From contig NW_027043829.1 in assembly GCF_037102585.1 (NCBI RefSeq), forward strand, positions 744,001 through 808,000: 64,000 nt of DNA, written 5' to 3'. The translations under genes were made by a program, and so were the position numbers. This document shows, one piece after another, positions 22,357 to 31,768 of the stretch (positions are counted from its first letter, which is position 1; each line of letters opens with the position of its first letter). Below the pieces are notes generated by a model. It searched no databases. It saw nothing but the letters and a program-made list of their open reading frames with translations, and was not told where the DNA came from. The stretch comes from Saccharomycopsis crataegensis. Lineage: Eukaryota > Ascomycota > Saccharomycetes > Ascoideales > Saccharomycopsidaceae.

Positions 22357-24507
22357 ATGAACACCATCTCTGAGGTCTCTCATGAGAATGCCTCCGTGTT
22401 CTCCCACCAGAACAACAAGGCATTTGCGTCAAAGTCTAAACCTAGGGTCATCCCCGACTCAGCGTCGATACATTCAAACGTTCTTCATCTCGCCCCTTCA
22501 AAGTCAAGAGCTTCGACCATAAAACGCCAGATCACCACAAAAACCGCCGATGGAGCATTCAGACTAAATGGCTCATCACCAAGTAACTATACCGCCAGTC
22601 CCCAAGTGAAAAAAAATCTATCTGTCAAATCAAATGTATCTAGACCCCGCTCTCCTGCGTTGACCATTGAAAACGATAAGGACGATGCGTACTACAACGA
22701 TATCAATGACGATATTCTCAAGGCCAATGCCAGAGCCGACGTCAAATCCATCAAATCTTACACCCCTACTGAAGACCTTAGGTCCATCAGATCTTACAGA
22801 GCCGTCGAGTCGGACCCTCTTACAGGGAAACCCCTTTTCGTCTATAAAGAAAAATCACCAGATCATGCTGCTAAAAAACACCAAAAACAAGTGGCCAGAG
22901 AAAAGTTTCTTAAAGATCTGTCCGACGAAAAAAGAAAAGAATTTCTCAATAAGAAATTCTCTGACAAGCTCAACCGCCTTCAAAAGCAAAATGTCGAGGA
23001 CGAAGTCAAAAGTATCATCAGCGAATTATCAGACAAAGGGAAATCTATAGAAGATATCATTGATGACATCCGCAAAACCAGCGGCGACCGTAACAATTCA
23101 TTCAAGCATTTGCGTGATAACAACCTTATTCCTCCCCCAGATGAGCTTTCCGATACCGAATCAAAACACTCCAACTTTATACCTGGTTATTATTCATCTC
23201 CACAAAATCATTCATCCCGAAAACACCATCGTACCAAATCATCAGCTTCAATGAATTCCCAAGGGTTTAATTTTACTCCACAGTTCCCATTAAACGATGC
23301 CTTCAACCCACAATACGCTGCTGCTGCTGCTGCCGCGGCGGCAGCCGCCGCTGCCACCGGAAGCGCTCCTTCCACAGTCCCTGGAACCCCAAACCCAAAC
23401 TTCGCTTCCGGTGCTTTCCAGGGAGGGATGTTTCCTCCTCCTCCAGCTGGGTTTTCTCCTCAGCAACAGCAAATATGGTATCAAAATTTCATCGCTTATG
23501 CTCAAATGGCTCAAGCCCAATATGCCGCCCAACTTCAAACACAATTACATGAGCAAGAACAAGCTCGTCAGCGTGAATTTGATGAGAAAGAAAAAGCAGT
23601 AATGGCTGCTCTTGTCACCGCCAAAGTTCAACAACGTCTCCAAAACAAATTTGAAAAAGAATTGAAACTTTTGTCTGATTTGCGAAAACAAGCAGAAGAG
23701 GAGAGATTACAACGTTATGGTAATAACTATTGGGGTTGGCCATATTTTAAAAACCAAGAGCCTAAAAAGGACGATGCTAAGAAGGAAGCTCCAAAACCAA
23801 AATCTATTGCCCCAGCAGCGGAGAAAAAAGAAGAGAAGCCAAAGACTAAAGACCCAGTCAAAGTGTACGACTATGCTGATACTTCATCAATTCCATTTGT
23901 TTTCCCATTCGAAACTCTGCAAACTTGGGCCTCGTTTCTTGATGCTCTTAAAGAAGCTTTTCCTCAATATCGTATACAAATTGCTAATTCTAACCTTCGT
24001 CTTTATAATAAGACTTCCAATGTCAAGATTCTTCCATCTCACTGGGAAAAATCGGTTGAACCAGGCCTTTCAGTATCCGTGGAGTTCCCTCAACCAAAAA
24101 AACAACAGCAGCAACATAAGCAAATTAGTTTCATGTTACCTGATGATGCTCTGATGCACTCTCGTAAAGGTGGATTCCTTCGTTTTGGTGCAGCAGATGG
24201 AGCTGGAGGTCAACGTGGTATGAAGGCCCATGATCCACTCTACGGAACTTTTGACGAAGATGAGGGTCATGGTAAACCAAACAATCGTAATGTGGGTGGT
24301 CCTCGTCGTCCTGCCGGTGGTTTTTTCAGATGGATGACCGAGGCAGACCGTGCTGATCGTCATAATACCAGGAGATCTATTAGTGGTGGCGGTGAAATGA
24401 TGCCTGATCCATCAATGATGAGCCGCAGTAACAGTGCCCATAAGACCACTGGTGGTGGTGACAATATTGATAAAGAGGTTAGTGCTTTAAATGATCCAGA
24501 TTTGTGA
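22357..24507 (+). CDS. Poly-Ala protein with C-terminal fungal ubiquitin-like (ULD) domain
   Basis: A 716-aa protein from ATG 22357 (MNTISEVSHENASVFSHQNN). The frame is open 72 codons further upstream (22141), but that part encodes promoter-like T-runs. The N-terminus is disordered and Ser-rich with repeated SIKSY/SIRSY motifs. A basic coiled coil follows (about 150-245), then a 13-Ala run near 325, a Gln/Ala-rich coiled coil (about 380-470), and a domain (about 512-600) with FPFETLQTWASFLDALKEAF, LRLYNKTSNVKILPSHWE and VEPGLSVSVEF. That last part fits the fungal ULD pattern (L...W..F...I, then ILP..WE..V.PG). The Ala run uses mixed GCT/GCC/GCG/GCA codons, so it is not simple slippage. The molecular role is unknown. 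Confidence 0.75.
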   Translation: MNTISEVSHENASVFSHQNNKAFASKSKPRVIPDSASIHSNVLHLAPSKSRASTIKRQITTKTADGAFRLNGSSPSNYTASPQVKKNLSVKSNVSRPRSPALTIENDKDDAYYNDINDDILKANARADVKSIKSYTPTEDLRSIRSYRAVESDPLTGKPLFVYKEKSPDHAAKKHQKQVAREKFLKDLSDEKRKEFLNKKFSDKLNRLQKQNVEDEVKSIISELSDKGKSIEDIIDDIRKTSGDRNNSFKHLRDNNLIPPPDELSDTESKHSNFIPGYYSSPQNHSSRKHHRTKSSASMNSQGFNFTPQFPLNDAFNPQYAAAAAAAAAAAAATGSAPSTVPGTPNPNFASGAFQGGMFPPPPAGFSPQQQQIWYQNFIAYAQMAQAQYAAQLQTQLHEQEQARQREFDEKEKAVMAALVTAKVQQRLQNKFEKELKLLSDLRKQAEEERLQRYGNNYWGWPYFKNQEPKKDDAKKEAPKPKSIAPAAEKKEEKPKTKDPVKVYDYADTSSIPFVFPFETLQTWASFLDALKEAFPQYRIQIANSNLRLYNKTSNVKILPSHWEKSVEPGLSVSVEFPQPKKQQQQHKQISFMLPDDALMHSRKGGFLRFGAADGAGGQRGMKAHDPLYGTFDEDEGHGKPNNRNVGGPRRPAGGFFRWMTEADRADRHNTRRSISGGGEMMPDPSMMSRSNSAHKTTGGGDNIDKEVSALNDPDL

Positions 24508-25734
24508 AACGATGTCTGTCAATTCCGATCACTCTTTTATTATATTCAGCCTTTTTGTTTCTTGGCTAAGTTGCATGTTGTTTGAGATCACCCCCTCGCA
24601 TACTATAATTATCATTATCACATTTTCGTTGTTTGTTGATATATCTTTTTAATTCCTAGCTTCTGTTACCTGCTTTATTCTTTTTACTGCTTACTTTACT
24701 ATTATATCATAGATCATATCATATAGCATTTTACTAGTAATTATTTCTTTTTTTTTCATAAAGAGTTGTGTTTTTTTTTTCCCCTGAATTTTTGCTCTTG
24801 TAAATAAATAAAAAATATTCAGTTAATGAAAAACACTAATTTTAGAGGTTGGTTGTTGTTGAAATTTTGAGCGTTCTTTGTGTTAATTTTGAGTTTGTGT
24901 ACATGCAGTTATGTAAACTCGAATACAAAAACTGTTATTTTGTGGCTTAGGTTACGAAAACACCATTACTGATCGATCATCCATCACACATGATTATTCG
25001 GACTAATAATTCTTTCACCAAGTGATGCCTTTCAAAGCTGCCAGTATTCATTATGTAATAAATAATTCATGCTAGTGTCCATAAATCTGCCAGGCCAAGC
25101 TTACGTAGATAATTTTGACATCTGTAAACGCAGGTACTCTTTTTGCTTTCTGGGCTATGAGAAAGCCGATCTGTTTAAGAATATAGTTATCTTAGATGCA
25201 TATAGTTAGAATGTAGAAGAGAACAATACAAAATAACTTTCAACCCAAATAACAGCTATCTTAACGTAATGTCTGCTAATTCCTCCACTAACCCTTTTCC
25301 GCCAGTTTTCCATTTAATTCTTGCTGATTTACGTGAATTTAAGTTCTTCTGTAAGCTTACTTCATGTTCAGGATGTTCCATATTATATAATAGTCACTTT
25401 CTACTAGAAGGCTTGGTTTAATAGCAACACATTGAGATTGAAGCTCACATTCTACAAATAAATTGTTTAGAATAATAATAATAGATTAGAGCATATAATA
25501 CAAATAATATACATAATAAAGAACTAATAGAGATGAGAAAAAAAAAAAAAAGCCAAAGTGGGAAAATGTGTATATATCAAAAAGAAGAAAACAAAAAATC
25601 AAAAACAAAAAACAAAAAAGAGCAGATAAAAAAGGTAAAGCAAGTGGTATCAACTCAATAAATTACCATGACTGGTTTGATGTGACTTTAGCATTTTTTT
25701 ATAGATGTATTTTTTTTTTTTTAAATGATAATCT
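24508..25734. other. 1.2 kb convergent gap between the ULD gene and the chitinase
   Basis: AT-rich, with no protein-like frame over 60 codons except low-complexity Lys-rich ones near 25570. A 50-codon ATG frame at 25269 shows no recognisable homology. Likely 3' UTRs plus spacer. Confidence 0.5.
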
Positions 25735-26838
25735 TCAAAGCAAAGAGGAAGTAATGGCAACCAAGAAAGCACCAAACAATACCGAGAAGTAATCAACCTT
25801 TAAACTGGTACCGAAACTTGAAGCCTTTTCATAGGTACCATTAGCATAATAGTGTTTATTCAAGTCTTTCTTCAAAATATTCTTGACAGCAGTAATATAA
25901 CTTTTACCATCAATGGCGGTGTTGTTTTCAGCGGTGGAGGCGTCCCAAATCATGATCCCACCGAAAGTGGCATTGGTGGAAGCCAATTCGACCTTTTCTT
26001 TCAACAACAGGGTATCGCTAAAGTAACCAGAGTTGGCAGAGGCAGAAGACCCTGGAATCCCCATGTATAATTTGATGTCCTTATTTTGAGAGACGTCTTG
26101 TGCGTATTGGGCCCAGGTGTTCCAGTTGAAGTAGTCAGTGTTGGCATCACAATTCAATGGATTGTTGTAGAATTGAATAAAAGCAAAGTCGATAAAAGTG
26201 TTATTGAGGGTGGCACCCAAAGCAGCTTCAGGGTATGGGCATTGTGGGGCGGCAGACAAGTAATAGGTCTTACTGGCGTCATTGAATTTGCTTCTCAAGC
26301 TATCCCCGAGCGCTTGGAACCCAACACTGGAATTGGTTTCGATATCTAAATCAAAACCATCGACCTTGACTTCCCCAAATGGACGAACTTGTTCGGTGGA
26401 GTTGGCATCGCCAAACATTTGCCACAAGGTTTCTGCAAAATCTTCTGCTTGAGTGTCATTGTCAAAACCATAAGAGGAACCTTCACCACCGAGGGATAAC
26501 ATGATGATCTTACCATTATCTTGACAAGTTTGGATTTGGGAAGCAATAACGGTGAGTTGATCTTGATATTGCTCACTATATTCATACTCATCCAACACTA
26601 AGGTTGGAATGCCACTGGTACCTGGGAAAACACTCAAGAATGACAACAACACAATATCAACAGTATCTTGCAAACAATATTCTGTCAAGTTTTTTTCCGA
26701 AGCCTGGCCATTGGAGACAGTCGAAATGGTGTTTTGTCCCCAGTAAACTGCGACGTTTTCTCTTGATTCATAATTGAACGAAGCTCTGGTGACGCTCCCC
26801 ATTATAGAGGCAAGAAGAATGACGGTGTTCCAAATCAT
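25735..26838 (-). CDS. GPI-type GH18 chitinase (CHT2-like)
   Basis: A 367-aa protein. A signal peptide (MIWNTVILLASIMGSVTRA) precedes a class III GH18 barrel: VAVYWGQNT near 30, IIMLSLGGEGSSYGF near 108, and the catalytic DxxDxDxE as DGFDLDIE near 160-167, with Glu as the proton donor. FAFIQFYNNP near 215 and GGIMIWDAS near 292 are also typical. The C-terminus (KVDYFSVLFGAFLVAITSSLL) looks like a GPI-attachment signal, so the enzyme is probably plasma-membrane or wall bound and remodels wall chitin at septation. Unlike C. albicans Cht2 it lacks a long Ser/Thr-rich linker between barrel and GPI signal, so the CHT1/CHT2 orthology is not settled. Confidence 0.9.
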   Translation of the reverse strand: MIWNTVILLASIMGSVTRASFNYESRENVAVYWGQNTISTVSNGQASEKNLTEYCLQDTVDIVLLSFLSVFPGTSGIPTLVLDEYEYSEQYQDQLTVIASQIQTCQDNGKIIMLSLGGEGSSYGFDNDTQAEDFAETLWQMFGDANSTEQVRPFGEVKVDGFDLDIETNSSVGFQALGDSLRSKFNDASKTYYLSAAPQCPYPEAALGATLNNTFIDFAFIQFYNNPLNCDANTDYFNWNTWAQYAQDVSQNKDIKLYMGIPGSSASANSGYFSDTLLLKEKVELASTNATFGGIMIWDASTAENNTAIDGKSYITAVKNILKKDLNKHYYANGTYEKASSFGTSLKVDYFSVLFGAFLVAITSSLL

Positions 26839-27611
26839 TATGTGATATTGTCGGTATTAATAGATAAAAAAATAATGAATTATAAGTAAAACGAGAGACG
26901 ATTCTAATGTGGCTTGCTGATTAATATATATATTTATATATATTTGTGTTGAAAGCAACTGATGGACAATGTTTTTAAAGAATGAGGAAGGAAAGGTACC
27001 ACAGAGGACTTGACAGGCTATTTATATGTCGGATACAATACGCATAGCATGTTCCATATGTTACACCAGCCTCTTTCCTCGAATGAAAAGCCTTGCTCAT
27101 ATTTCATAATTACCAGAATATAGGTTAATTCCATAAATTGAGAAGAAATGCACAGTCTAACTAGTGGGGGCCGCGGGAATGCCATCAAATGCAGTGCGAG
27201 GAAAATGTCGCACTTTAATGCCTTTTTCTTCCTCTATTTTTATCAAACACCATTCTTGCATAATGTAAAGTGAATTTGACGAGCATTTAATGGTGCAAAG
27301 GGTTATTGGTTGTATACAATGTATATGCCGTGTAACACAGCACATCCACATCGAACAACTGTCGTTTCTTCAGCACTTACTTACTACACCATTTGTAACG
27401 CGAAAGTCTATAAATAAAGCATTGAGTTGTCGTATATGTCGCTTCGAATCAAAATTTGTTTCAGCCATTTAGTAAGTGCGTATCAGAGAGTCCCCGTTAC
27501 ACTGACTAAAACAGCCGAGAAAGTAACTAATAAATTAAAAATAAATAGATTAAGAAAAAAAAAAAAAAAAAGAAAAGAAAAGCCCACAACTTTCCTGAAA
27601 CAAGACAAAGC
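26839..27611. other. Chitinase promoter and GRX8-like 3' flank
   Basis: TA-rich alternating stretch near 26925-26950 close to the chitinase start, and an A-rich tract near 27557-27577 just beyond the GRX8-like stop. No gene seen. Confidence 0.5.
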
Positions 27612-27947
27612 TCAAACAATAAGCTTGTCCAAAGTCTCTTTCAATTTGTCTTGAGATCTCAACACCTTCAAGTCTTGTTCAGTACCCCAGTATTGACCAT
27701 TGACAAAGATAGATGGCACCCATTTTCTACCGGCTAATTCGGTAAAAGCCTGTTCGATTCTGTAAGCTTCGGCTTGGTCTGGCAACTTATCGAGTTCGTA
27801 GGCATAGAAGTACCCATCGTACTTCTTGTGTTCCTTCAAGGTGTTAATGGCGTACTTGACATCCGGGCACCATGATTTGGCCAAGAGAAAGTATGGATGC
27901 TTGGCCAAAAGATCCTTTGCAACCTTCAAATATTTAGCTTCAACCAT
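27612..27947 (-). CDS. GRX8: GRX8-like glutaredoxin with a monothiol CPDV site
   Basis: A 111-aa thioredoxin-fold protein. HPYFLLAKSWCPDVKYA near 17-33 aligns with S. cerevisiae Grx8 (HPYFQLSASWCPDC). KWVPSIFVNGQYWGTEQDL near 75-93 carries the cis-proline and the glutathione-binding GT region of Grx8. The second active-site cysteine, present in Grx8 as CPDC, is Val here, giving a monothiol CPDV. That would remove classical dithiol disulfide exchange but could leave deglutathionylation. The only other active-site candidate would be outside the motif, and I see no further Cys in the chain. A CACGTG at 28088-28093 lies 140 bp upstream. Confidence 0.88.
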   Translation of the reverse strand: MVEAKYLKVAKDLLAKHPYFLLAKSWCPDVKYAINTLKEHKKYDGYFYAYELDKLPDQAEAYRIEQAFTELAGRKWVPSIFVNGQYWGTEQDLKVLRSQDKLKETLDKLIV

Positions 27948-28087
27948 TGTTGTTGTTGTCTATAAGAGTTAGAGGCGGAGTTGTAATTTCCTTAGGGTGT
28001 GTTTACCAGAATCAAGGAGGAAGATAGGGATTGCCATCCTAATCTACGGAACCCCAATCAGCCAAAAAAAGAAAAAAATCGAAATGT

Positions 28088-28093
28088 CACGTG
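28088..28093. promoter_or_regulatory. CACGTG E-box upstream of the GRX8-like gene
   Basis: Single CACGTG in the 272-bp interval between the HCS1 stop and the GRX8-like start. A Cbf1-type site is plausible for a thiol/sulfur-linked gene, as inference. Confidence 0.4.
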
Positions 28094-28219
28094 CAATCAT
28101 GACTCGGATAAATCATCACTAACTTCGGGGGATGCCGGAATAATGCAACTACATACTTCGATAATCGTCTTACCAATAGTGCAGCATCCATAATTCGTCT
28201 TATTATAGCGAAATAATAC

Positions 28220-30385
28220 TTACTCTAGATGAGCCAACTCAGCAAGATCAATGTACCTAATCTCGGCATGCTCTTCGGCCCATTTGACCCATTTCGACAA
28301 GAACTGGTTTCTGTTTTCGCCAATAGTTTCCATATCACCAACCACACAAAGCTGTCTTTTGGGTCTGGTGATTGCAACGTTTAATCTTCGCTCATCTTTA
28401 AGAAACCCGATTTTCTTATCAAAGTTGCTCCGGACCAACGATAATAAAATCACTTCCTTTTCGCGGCCTTGGAATCCATCGACGGTGGAAATTTCAATCT
28501 TTGGATATTTCTTATGAATTTTTTGTTTCAACAATGAAACTTGCGAGCTATAAGGGGAAATCACCCCGATTGACTCTTGAGCTACCTCTGCATTTACCAA
28601 ATCCTCAACGTGCTTTAAAACCACAAGCGCCTCGTTCTCATTGTATTTTGACGAAGTCGATAATGCGCTATTATCTCCAGAAGAGTCCTCAAGCTCTGGA
28701 AAGTCTCCTCCTTGGGTGTCGTACCAAATTACCGGGACACATGTATCGTCAGTGTCGTCGACCGCTGGCATATCCTGCAACAACCTATCCTTCACCGAAG
28801 CATCAGCGACTAATTTCCCTTGGTATAATTGACGAGAACTGAACTCCATGATGGTTTCATTCATCCGATATTGAATATTCAACAACTGTTTCAATTGGTC
28901 GTCTGGGTGTAGTTTAATTAATCGATCAAATAATGTAGTTTCCAATTTCTTCTTTGATACTTGGATTTTTAGATTCTTGGGATTCTTTTGGTCAGCCGAC
29001 AAAATATTATGGCCATCTAACTTTACCGTTGGCGGAAGTTGTTTATTATCGCCCGCCAATACTAATTTCTTGATACCTGGGTGCGATATTATCGGTATCC
29101 AACACTGAGGTTCTAAAGATTGAGAAACTTCATCAATGATCAATACATCAAATAATGGCTTCCCAGTCTGCGTCATTGAAGTGAGATCTCTGCTACTAGC
29201 ACCGTGTAATGTGGACACCACCACTTGGGCTCCCAAAATCAATTCCTCCACCACTTTTTTCTCGCGTACTCTCAAATCTTTCTTCAAAAATTTGATATCA
29301 TTCCAAATCTCTTTACGTTGTCGGTAGCTTTTAGTTTTCTTTAATGTTTTCAAGTTATCAGAAATCTCCTGCTTGATATCGTTGGTGACCTCGGCATTGT
29401 CTCCAGATTTGGAAATATAATCTAGGGAATGTTTTTGTACCGTTGGCAACAATCTCGCGGGATGACCTATTCTTAAAAGTTTGGTATAAGGTACCACCTT
29501 ATCTAGTCGTTCAATAATCGTATCCACTGACACATTGGACGGTCCACAAACAAGAATTCTATCACATTTTCCGCTTTCGAGCAATTGCTGGACCAACTCA
29601 ATAATAGTGTAGGTCTTACCAGTACCCGGTGGTCCGTGTATGATTGACAATGAAGAATTGAGGGCAAAATTGATGGCACGTTGTTGTGATCCATTCAATT
29701 GTGGATTATGGAATTGCAACTTCAGAAAAGATTCTTCTAAGGTCGCGGGAGACGGGCTAATGAATTTGGATTGTCCTAATAGCAATTGAATCAATGGAGA
29801 AATATTTCCCGAGTCTAACTCCTTGAGTTTCCTCATTGTGGATTCCATCCGCTTGTAAGTTATCGAATTGGAAATCTTCACTAACCATACCCTCTCGTTC
29901 TCAAGTTTCAATAAATTGTCTTCGAACTTCTCATCTATCGCCAATTGAATGGTTTTCGTTGATACTTTAGTGATAACCCCTTCGATGGTGCATAAGTCTA
30001 CCTGGTTTTTGTTTTTTTCCAGTAGTTTTACCTCGGATTTCGATCCTTTTGTAGATTTCTTATTATTGGCAGATAGTTTCTTCTTAGACGCCGTTGATGA
30101 CGGGATTTTTTCCACCTTAATGATATCCCCCACTCTAATCTCTCCACTATCGATGTCCTCGGTCGAGTTCACAGCATTATCATTGGCCAATTCAACCACA
30201 GTTCTTCCTCCAAGACCAGTCCTGATATTGGAAATATTCAAGTTGAGGATCGCAAGGCCTTGTTGCGATAGTTTCTTGGTTGATAATTTCGCCAACAAAT
30301 CATTGACTAATTCTACATCCGATTCTCTTTCCAAGGAAACCGCTTCTAGAAAAGCGTCTGATAACTTTTCTTTTTCATCTGACAT
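28220..30385 (-). CDS. HCS1: DNA helicase A (Hcs1), SF1B helicase of the IGHMBP2/SMUBP2 group
   Basis: A 721-aa protein (S. cerevisiae Hcs1 about 683). An N-terminal beta-rich domain (VGDIIKVEKIPS) carries a Lys-rich insert, then the SF1 helicase motifs: I GPPGTGKTYT near 251, Ia VCGPSNVSVDTI, II IIDEVSQSLEPQ near 418, III LAGDNKQLPPTV, IV LLNIQYRMNETIMEF, V STVDGFQGREKEVI, VI RLNVAITRPKRQL. Motif order and spacing are complete. It is the DNA polymerase alpha-associated helicase, working 5' to 3'. Divergent from SNA4-like gene with a 501-bp spacer. Confidence 0.95.
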   Translation of the reverse strand: MSDEKEKLSDAFLEAVSLERESDVELVNDLLAKLSTKKLSQQGLAILNLNISNIRTGLGGRTVVELANDNAVNSTEDIDSGEIRVGDIIKVEKIPSSTASKKKLSANNKKSTKGSKSEVKLLEKNKNQVDLCTIEGVITKVSTKTIQLAIDEKFEDNLLKLENERVWLVKISNSITYKRMESTMRKLKELDSGNISPLIQLLLGQSKFISPSPATLEESFLKLQFHNPQLNGSQQRAINFALNSSLSIIHGPPGTGKTYTIIELVQQLLESGKCDRILVCGPSNVSVDTIIERLDKVVPYTKLLRIGHPARLLPTVQKHSLDYISKSGDNAEVTNDIKQEISDNLKTLKKTKSYRQRKEIWNDIKFLKKDLRVREKKVVEELILGAQVVVSTLHGASSRDLTSMTQTGKPLFDVLIIDEVSQSLEPQCWIPIISHPGIKKLVLAGDNKQLPPTVKLDGHNILSADQKNPKNLKIQVSKKKLETTLFDRLIKLHPDDQLKQLLNIQYRMNETIMEFSSRQLYQGKLVADASVKDRLLQDMPAVDDTDDTCVPVIWYDTQGGDFPELEDSSGDNSALSTSSKYNENEALVVLKHVEDLVNAEVAQESIGVISPYSSQVSLLKQKIHKKYPKIEISTVDGFQGREKEVILLSLVRSNFDKKIGFLKDERRLNVAITRPKRQLCVVGDMETIGENRNQFLSKWVKWAEEHAEIRYIDLAELAHLE

Positions 30386-30886
30386 AATTTTCTTCCAAGA
30401 TACTGAGCGATGTGAAGAGTCGTAATGTTTTCATCTCTCCTCATATAATTTTTTTTCCTCTCTATCGTTTTACACAAAACCGGTCCGGCAGCAGGCGTTC
30501 CTCAACAAAGTCTTGGAAGGATAATGGAAATTACGAATAGAAGTAGTGTCGTATCACTCTAATAATACTAAGTATAATAATATAATGTAATGTTTGTTCT
30601 AGGCCTCAGTTACATCTGAAAAAAAAAATTCCAATAATCAGTCCCCAGTCCGTGGCACCGGACCTTAAAAGGCTTCTGTCTGCAACCGGTCAAACGGTGG
30701 GATTTTGACAGAGAAAAAAAAAAAATTACTAATATATAAAACATCGATCAGACCCACAAAACACCATTGATTTCATATCTAATAGTGATAAAAACAAAAA
30801 ACAAAGAAGAAGGCAACTAGTACATTTGATAATAGTTTCCTGTGCTTCCTTCATCTATTTACAATAAGATAACTTAAATCATCGTC
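30386..30886. other. Divergent promoter HCS1 / SNA-like gene
   Basis: AT-rich with short A/T runs; a TATATAAAAC-like element near 30731-30741 is the most obvious core-promoter candidate for the SNA-like gene. No gene seen. Confidence 0.45.
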
Positions 30887-31357
30887 ATGAGTTGCTGTTC
30901 AGATATAATTCTTGTGATCATCTCACTTTTCTTGCCACCGGTGCCAGTATTGATTAGAAGAGGCATCTGCTCGGCCGATTTCTTCATAAACATTGCGCTC
31001 TGCTGTCTTGGGTTCTTGCCTGGATTGATCCATTCGTGGTACATCATTGCTAATTATCCTGGCACTAGACTTTGGGATGCTGAAGCCGCAATTTATTACG
31101 TCCCCGTGGTCCAGCCGAGACCAACCAACAACAATTCCAAGGGGAAAAAGAAACATCATCCTGAGGGAACTTCGAATACCACCACTCCTTTGATTTCTAA
31201 CCAAAGAGGAAACTATCATTCTGTTGATGATGGGGTTGGCACTTCTGCCCGCTTGACAAATTCTAATGGTGGACAAATTGCCACCGATGGTCCTCCACCA
31301 CCTTATTCACAAGCCGCTGGTCAACAAAATTCAACCGACAATAAACAAGTATTGTGA
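30887..31357 (+). CDS. SNA4: Vacuolar UPF0057 (Pmp3-family) membrane protein with PPxY motif, SNA4/SNA3-like
   Basis: A 156-aa protein. A Pmp3/UPF0057 core of about 55 residues has two membrane segments (about 6-27 and 32-54) with the family hallmarks VPVLIRRG, DFFINIALCCLGFLPGLIHSWYII. A hydrophilic tail carries PPPPYSQ near 138-144, a PPxY site for the WW domains of the ubiquitin ligase Rsp5. Sna3 and Sna4 use such motifs for multivesicular-body sorting to the vacuole. Choice between SNA3 and SNA4 is uncertain; the tail resembles Sna4. Confidence 0.85.
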   Translation: MSCCSDIILVIISLFLPPVPVLIRRGICSADFFINIALCCLGFLPGLIHSWYIIANYPGTRLWDAEAAIYYVPVVQPRPTNNNSKGKKKHHPEGTSNTTTPLISNQRGNYHSVDDGVGTSARLTNSNGGQIATDGPPPPYSQAAGQQNSTDNKQVL

Positions 31358-31768
31358 ATTTTATAATATTATTTCATCTTTGTGATTCAAAAGATTTTGG
31401 CTCTATGCTTGAATATTTTCTGTTTTGTTCCTCCCCCTTTTTTCTTTTTTTTTGTCTTATTTCTGCTGTTTGTTATCTTACACAAGATTTTCAGGGAGAT
31501 TCAGTAGTTACACTTACATTTTGCGTTTATTTACTTATTATTTTGTTTTGGTATATTGCTTTCGGTTTTTGGATAGATGATTAGGTGTTTTGAATAATCA
31601 GATTTACGATTTGTAAGATAATAGTGATGATGTAAAATGGAATATGGATTAATTAATGTACACTTGAGACTAAAATGTCTATTGTCTATTAAACTCTTCC
31701 AACTATCAGTTGAAAGAAATGCAAATGAAAAGGAGAAAAAATAAATAAATAATAAAACTGTCTATTGT
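31358..31768. other. Convergent 3' region, SNA-like gene and LRR F-box gene
   Basis: No gene seen. T-rich tract near 31436-31452 and an A-rich tract near 31735-31757, the expected 3' UTR features of the two convergent genes. Confidence 0.55.
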
